Origin: SIG636 sp045604285
Lineage (GTDB): Bacteria; Bacillota; Clostridia; Oscillospirales; CAG-382
Reading direction: 5' to 3'
DNA length: 8,658 nt
Assembly (NCBI GenBank): GCA_045604285.1
Contig: JAZUNS010000118.1
Coordinates: 1 to 8,658 of the forward strand
Shown here: positions 6,473-8,658 of the stretch, in pieces
Position numbering within the stretch: position 1 is the stretch's first letter
How the letters are laid out: each line of letters begins with the position of its first letter
The notes under the pieces: generated by a model
Seen by the model: only the letters and a program-made list of their open reading frames with translations
Told to the model about the DNA's origin: nothing
Databases searched by the model: none
Position numbers and translations under genes: made by a program

Positions 6473-7048
6473 TTACGACCAGCCGGAGGTCCAGTTGCTT
6501 TCGTTATACTCGCCTTCGGAGGAGGAATCGTCTTTGCTTTCCTCCGGCACCACTATGCCGCTGTAAAGGTCGTATCTGCCCTCGAAGTGCAGTTTTACCT
6601 TAAGATAATCCGAAGAGCTTACGCCGTAGCCGTCAACGTCGGCGGCAACCGCCTTGGCATCCTTAATATTACCTTTTACCAGATGATTTTTTATGGATAT
6701 GTAATCGGTGGTGGTAACCTTACCGTTACCGTCAACGTCGCCTGCGATGATAACCTCAAGCTCTATGGTAGAGCCAACGTCGCCGCCCTCGTAGCGCACC
6801 TTATAGCCCGTACCGATAACGGCGCTTTCTGCAATGGGCTTGCCGGAGGCATCCAAAACGGAAAAGCCGCTGCGCCCGTATATATTTTTAAAATCCTTAA
6901 GGGTGGTTCTTTCGGGCAAGCCGTATAGGTAAGTGCCGCTTTCGGTAAGAACAATGCCCTCTGCCCCTATGGTAGGCGACGGCAAAAAAGCTGCCGCAAT
7001 AAAACCTATGCCGACCATTAAAGCCAATGCCAAGCACAGTTTTTTCAT
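6473..7048 (-). CDS. Small secreted dockerin type I protein
   Basis: The 191-residue protein has a signal peptide (MKK, hydrophobic core to about 22). Residues about 31-101 form a small beta-type linker module (LYGLPERTTLKDF, then VLDASGKPI). A dockerin type I follows at about 103-157, built of two F-hand loops. The first loop (DVDGNGKVTTTD, 104-115) has acidic or Asn ligands at positions 1, 3, 5 and 12 and should bind calcium. The second (DVDGYGVSSSD, 137-147) has Tyr at position 5 and is one residue short, so calcium binding there is doubtful. The protein ends in a Ser/acidic-rich tail with no sorting motif or membrane anchor. Dockerins attach proteins to cohesins; the cohesin protein encoded directly upstream is an obvious candidate partner, but pairing is not shown. 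It carries no enzyme domain. The genes are 28 bases apart with no terminator between, so they are probably one transcript. Confidence 0.85.
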   Translation of the reverse strand: MKKLCLALALMVGIGFIAAAFLPSPTIGAEGIVLTESGTYLYGLPERTTLKDFKNIYGRSGFSVLDASGKPIAESAVIGTGYKVRYEGGDVGSTIELEVIIAGDVDGNGKVTTTDYISIKNHLVKGNIKDAKAVAADVDGYGVSSSDYLKVKLHFEGRYDLYSGIVVPEESKDDSSSEGEYNESNWTSGWS

Positions 7049-7076
7049 AACCTTTGCCCTTCCTTTCTTTTACTTA

Positions 7077-7988
7077 TCAGTAAGGGAATCTGCCGTATAC
7101 CAAGGCAACCTCCATCAAAACCAGGTCAACCGTGGTAACGTAACCGTCCTTATCCATATCGCAAGCCACAAGCGCCTTGCCTTTAAGGGTTATACCGCCG
7201 CAAATATGGTTCCTTACAAGCAAATAATCCGCCGTGGAAAACAGCCCGTCACCGTTAGCGTCCATTGCCACGTAGCCGTAGCCCGCAGTGCCGTTGGGCA
7301 GTACCAGCGTATCATCCTTAAGAGCGTAGCTGCTTTCTTTTTTTGTCTTGCCTTGGCTGTCAAGTACGGTAAGCTCTGCCGAGAGCTGACCCACGGTTAT
7401 ACCGGGGCGCAGGTAGGCGACGCCATCCTTAATAAACCAGCCGTTGCCCTCTGCTTCGGCACAAAGCCTGGGAAGCACCTTAACGGTTTTGTTGCTTGCG
7501 CCAAGGCCGTAAACGGTTACGGGGCCGTCGGCGGTGAACACGGTACCCATTACCGCACCGAAATTGGCAACGGAAAATACTGCGTTGCCGCTTACGCCTG
7601 CCTTGCATTTAAACCTTACGGTAACGGTAGCGCTGCTGCCGTTTTTTATGGAAACGGGCAGACCTGCGGTTTCGTCATAATTATCAAAAACGTGAAGCAA
7701 ATACAGGCTGCCGGAAACTCTTCCGCCGCTGCACCAATTCCCCTCGGCGGGAAAATCGGAGAGGGTAACGGAGCTGACCTCCACCATATCCGCATTAAAG
7801 CCTATTTCAAAATCCACACCGCAAAGCCCCTCTGCAGGAATAGAGCCGAAAGAAAAGGTAAGGGCAATTTCTTCATCCCAATAAACCTGGGTGGGTGCCG
7901 AAACGCCAATGCGAAAATCCTCTGCCGCCCCGACGGAAACCGTGGGTAGCAGACAAAGAGCCAACAGCAACGAAAACAAACGCTTCAT
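7077..7988 (-). CDS. Secreted cohesin-plus-dockerin protein
   Basis: The 303-residue protein starts with a signal peptide (MKRLFSLLLALCLLPTVSVG, cleavage likely near 21-22). Residues about 25-170 form a cohesin-like beta domain, shown by a GVDFEIGFNADMVEVSSV stretch near 57-74 and VTVRFKCKAGVSGNAVFSV near 122-140. After a linker module (about 185-238) related to that of the downstream dockerin protein, a dockerin type I fills about 241-296. Both calcium loops look intact: DANGDGLFSTAD (243-254) and DMDKDGYVTTVD (277-288). Having a cohesin and a dockerin in one chain would allow head-to-tail chains or docking to another scaffold; no enzyme domain and no wall anchor (SLH, sortase motif) are seen. 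The ribosome site is weak (AGGG about 10 bases before ATG). It is first of a two-gene unit and lies about 100 bases downstream of sigK on the same strand. Confidence 0.85.
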   Translation of the reverse strand: MKRLFSLLLALCLLPTVSVGAAEDFRIGVSAPTQVYWDEEIALTFSFGSIPAEGLCGVDFEIGFNADMVEVSSVTLSDFPAEGNWCSGGRVSGSLYLLHVFDNYDETAGLPVSIKNGSSATVTVRFKCKAGVSGNAVFSVANFGAVMGTVFTADGPVTVYGLGASNKTVKVLPRLCAEAEGNGWFIKDGVAYLRPGITVGQLSAELTVLDSQGKTKKESSYALKDDTLVLPNGTAGYGYVAMDANGDGLFSTADYLLVRNHICGGITLKGKALVACDMDKDGYVTTVDLVLMEVALVYGRFPY

Positions 7989-8026
7989 TCCAAATCATCC
8001 CTATGTAATTAAAATATTTCACTCTT

Positions 8027-8055
8027 ATGATACCACATATTTTTTAACAATACAA
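8027..8055 (-). promoter_or_regulatory. Possible promoter of the cohesin/dockerin gene pair
   Basis: On the minus strand TTGTAT (8055-8050), 17 bases, then TATCAT (8032-8027) with TGG before it (extended -10). Each box has mismatches to consensus. It would start transcription near 8020 with a leader of about 32 bases. Read-through from sigK is an alternative, because no strong terminator lies between. Confidence 0.45.
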
Positions 8056-8090
8056 TAGCAAATTTTGTAATAATTGGCACAAAGAAGGCA

Positions 8091-8657
8091 CTATGCTTCT
8101 CTGCCGCCGCTTTTTACGTAGCGGTTTATTTTTTCCAGGGCACCTTTTTCCAAGCGAGAGACGTAGCTGCGGCTTATACCAAGCTTTTCCGCCACCTGCC
8201 GCTGGGCATAGCTTTTTCCGCCCGTGCCCAAGCCGTAGCGCAGAATAATAATGCTGCGCTCCTTTTCCGTAAGCACCCTTTCCACACCTTTGCGAACAAG
8301 GGACAGCTTAATATCTCTGTCTATTTCCTCCACGATGTCCTCGTCGGTGGAGATAATGTCGATATAGGTAAGAGGGTTGCCGTCCTTATCCACGTCCACG
8401 CTTTCGTTAATAGAGGTTTCCAGCGCCTGCTTTTTTTGGCTGCGGAAGTACATTAGTATCTCGTTTTGCAGGCATTTGCCCGCATAGGTGGCAAAGCGTG
8501 TGCCTGCCTCGGGCTTGAAGGAGTCTATCGCCTTGATAAGCCCTACGGTACCTATGGATATAAGGTCATCCTGGTCCTTATAGGAAACGTAATACTTTTT
8601 AACGATATGCGCTACCAGGCGCAGGTTGTGCAGTATAAGCTTATCCCGCGCGCCTTT
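8091..8657 (-). CDS. sigK: RNA polymerase sporulation sigma factor SigK (5' part outside window)
   Basis: SigK directs late mother-cell transcription during sporulation. The frame is open to the right edge and 188 codons plus stop are visible. Region 2 is present: ILHNLRLVAHIVKKYY, DQDDLISIGTVGLIKAIDSF, then GTRFATYAGKCLQNEILMYF, which form the core-binding and -10 recognition parts. Region 4 follows with LTEKERSIIILRYGLG and the helix-turn-helix VAEKLGISRSYVSRLEK, the -35 reader. The AHIVKKYY segment fits SigK better than SigE, which has a different sequence there. An internal ATG at 8453 is not the start, since region 2 continues upstream of it. In some Bacillus and Clostridioides strains sigK is split by the skin element; the visible 188 codons here are continuous. 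The missing N-terminus, perhaps 40-50 residues, would show whether a pro-sequence exists. Confidence 0.92.
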   Translation of the reverse strand, partial: KGARDKLILHNLRLVAHIVKKYYVSYKDQDDLISIGTVGLIKAIDSFKPEAGTRFATYAGKCLQNEILMYFRSQKKQALETSINESVDVDKDGNPLTYIDIISTDEDIVEEIDRDIKLSLVRKGVERVLTEKERSIIILRYGLGTGGKSYAQRQVAEKLGISRSYVSRLEKGALEKINRYVKSGGREA

Positions 8658-8658
8658 G

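Noticed and set aside
6933..7949. Long plus-strand open frame (338 codons) opposite the cohesin gene
   Set aside because: The minus strand encodes a signal peptide, cohesin and dockerin across the same stretch. The plus-strand product has low-complexity composition and no recognisable domain.
7989..8035. SigK-type promoter (CATANNNTA) upstream of the cohesin gene
   Set aside because: The CATA sites present (in CATAAGAGTG and CATAGGGATG on the minus strand) lack the TA at the right place, and no AC is suitably spaced upstream.
8076..8105. Imperfect inverted repeat at the end of sigK (GGCA/AGAAG with CTTCT/TGCC)
   Set aside because: The stem is broken by unequal bulges and no T run follows on the minus strand, so it was not called a terminator. 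Weak activity cannot be excluded.

Overview
The window most likely comes from the chromosome of a spore-forming member of the Clostridia, perhaps an Oscillospirales/Ruminococcaceae-type gut bacterium. The evidence is a partial sporulation sigma factor of the SigK type at the right edge, cohesin/dockerin secreted proteins, an S-layer-homology (SLH) surface protein, strong AGGAGG-type ribosome binding sites and short intergenic spaces. The taxonomic placement is an inference; no rRNA or marker alignment was possible.

Left part (1-5133, all minus strand). An AMP-forming acyl-CoA synthetase is transcribed alone from its own near-consensus promoter. Just upstream of it, and ended by a clear rho-independent hairpin, lies a tight four-gene operon read in the order EPSP synthase homologue (aroA-like), membrane polyprenyl-phosphate-type family 2 glycosyltransferase, DUF5662 protein, MaoC-like hydratase. 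The gaps between its genes are only a few bases. The operon starts at a TTGAAA-17-TATAAT promoter. The EPSP synthase homologue lacks several residues that bind shikimate-3-phosphate and PEP in characterised enzymes, while keeping others; this is the most unusual observation in the window.

Centre (5134-6472). A 129-base divergent intergenic region separates the operon from a plus-strand gene for an exported protein with an Ig/cadherin-like domain and SLH repeats. That gene converges on the next minus-strand pair, and a 12-bp hairpin between them can end transcription from at least the minus strand.

Right part (6473-8658, minus strand). Two secreted proteins are encoded in tandem: one with a cohesin domain plus a dockerin, and a smaller one with a related linker module plus a dockerin whose second calcium loop is degraded. 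Upstream of them, in the same direction and without a convincing terminator between, is the 3' part of sigK, uninterrupted over the visible stretch. The central and right genes look like a small cell-surface protein set (SLH anchor, cohesin, dockerins) beside a mother-cell sigma factor. That they act together is a hypothesis. No RNA genes, insertion sequences, CRISPR arrays or phage genes were seen, and no gap between genes exceeds 130 bases.
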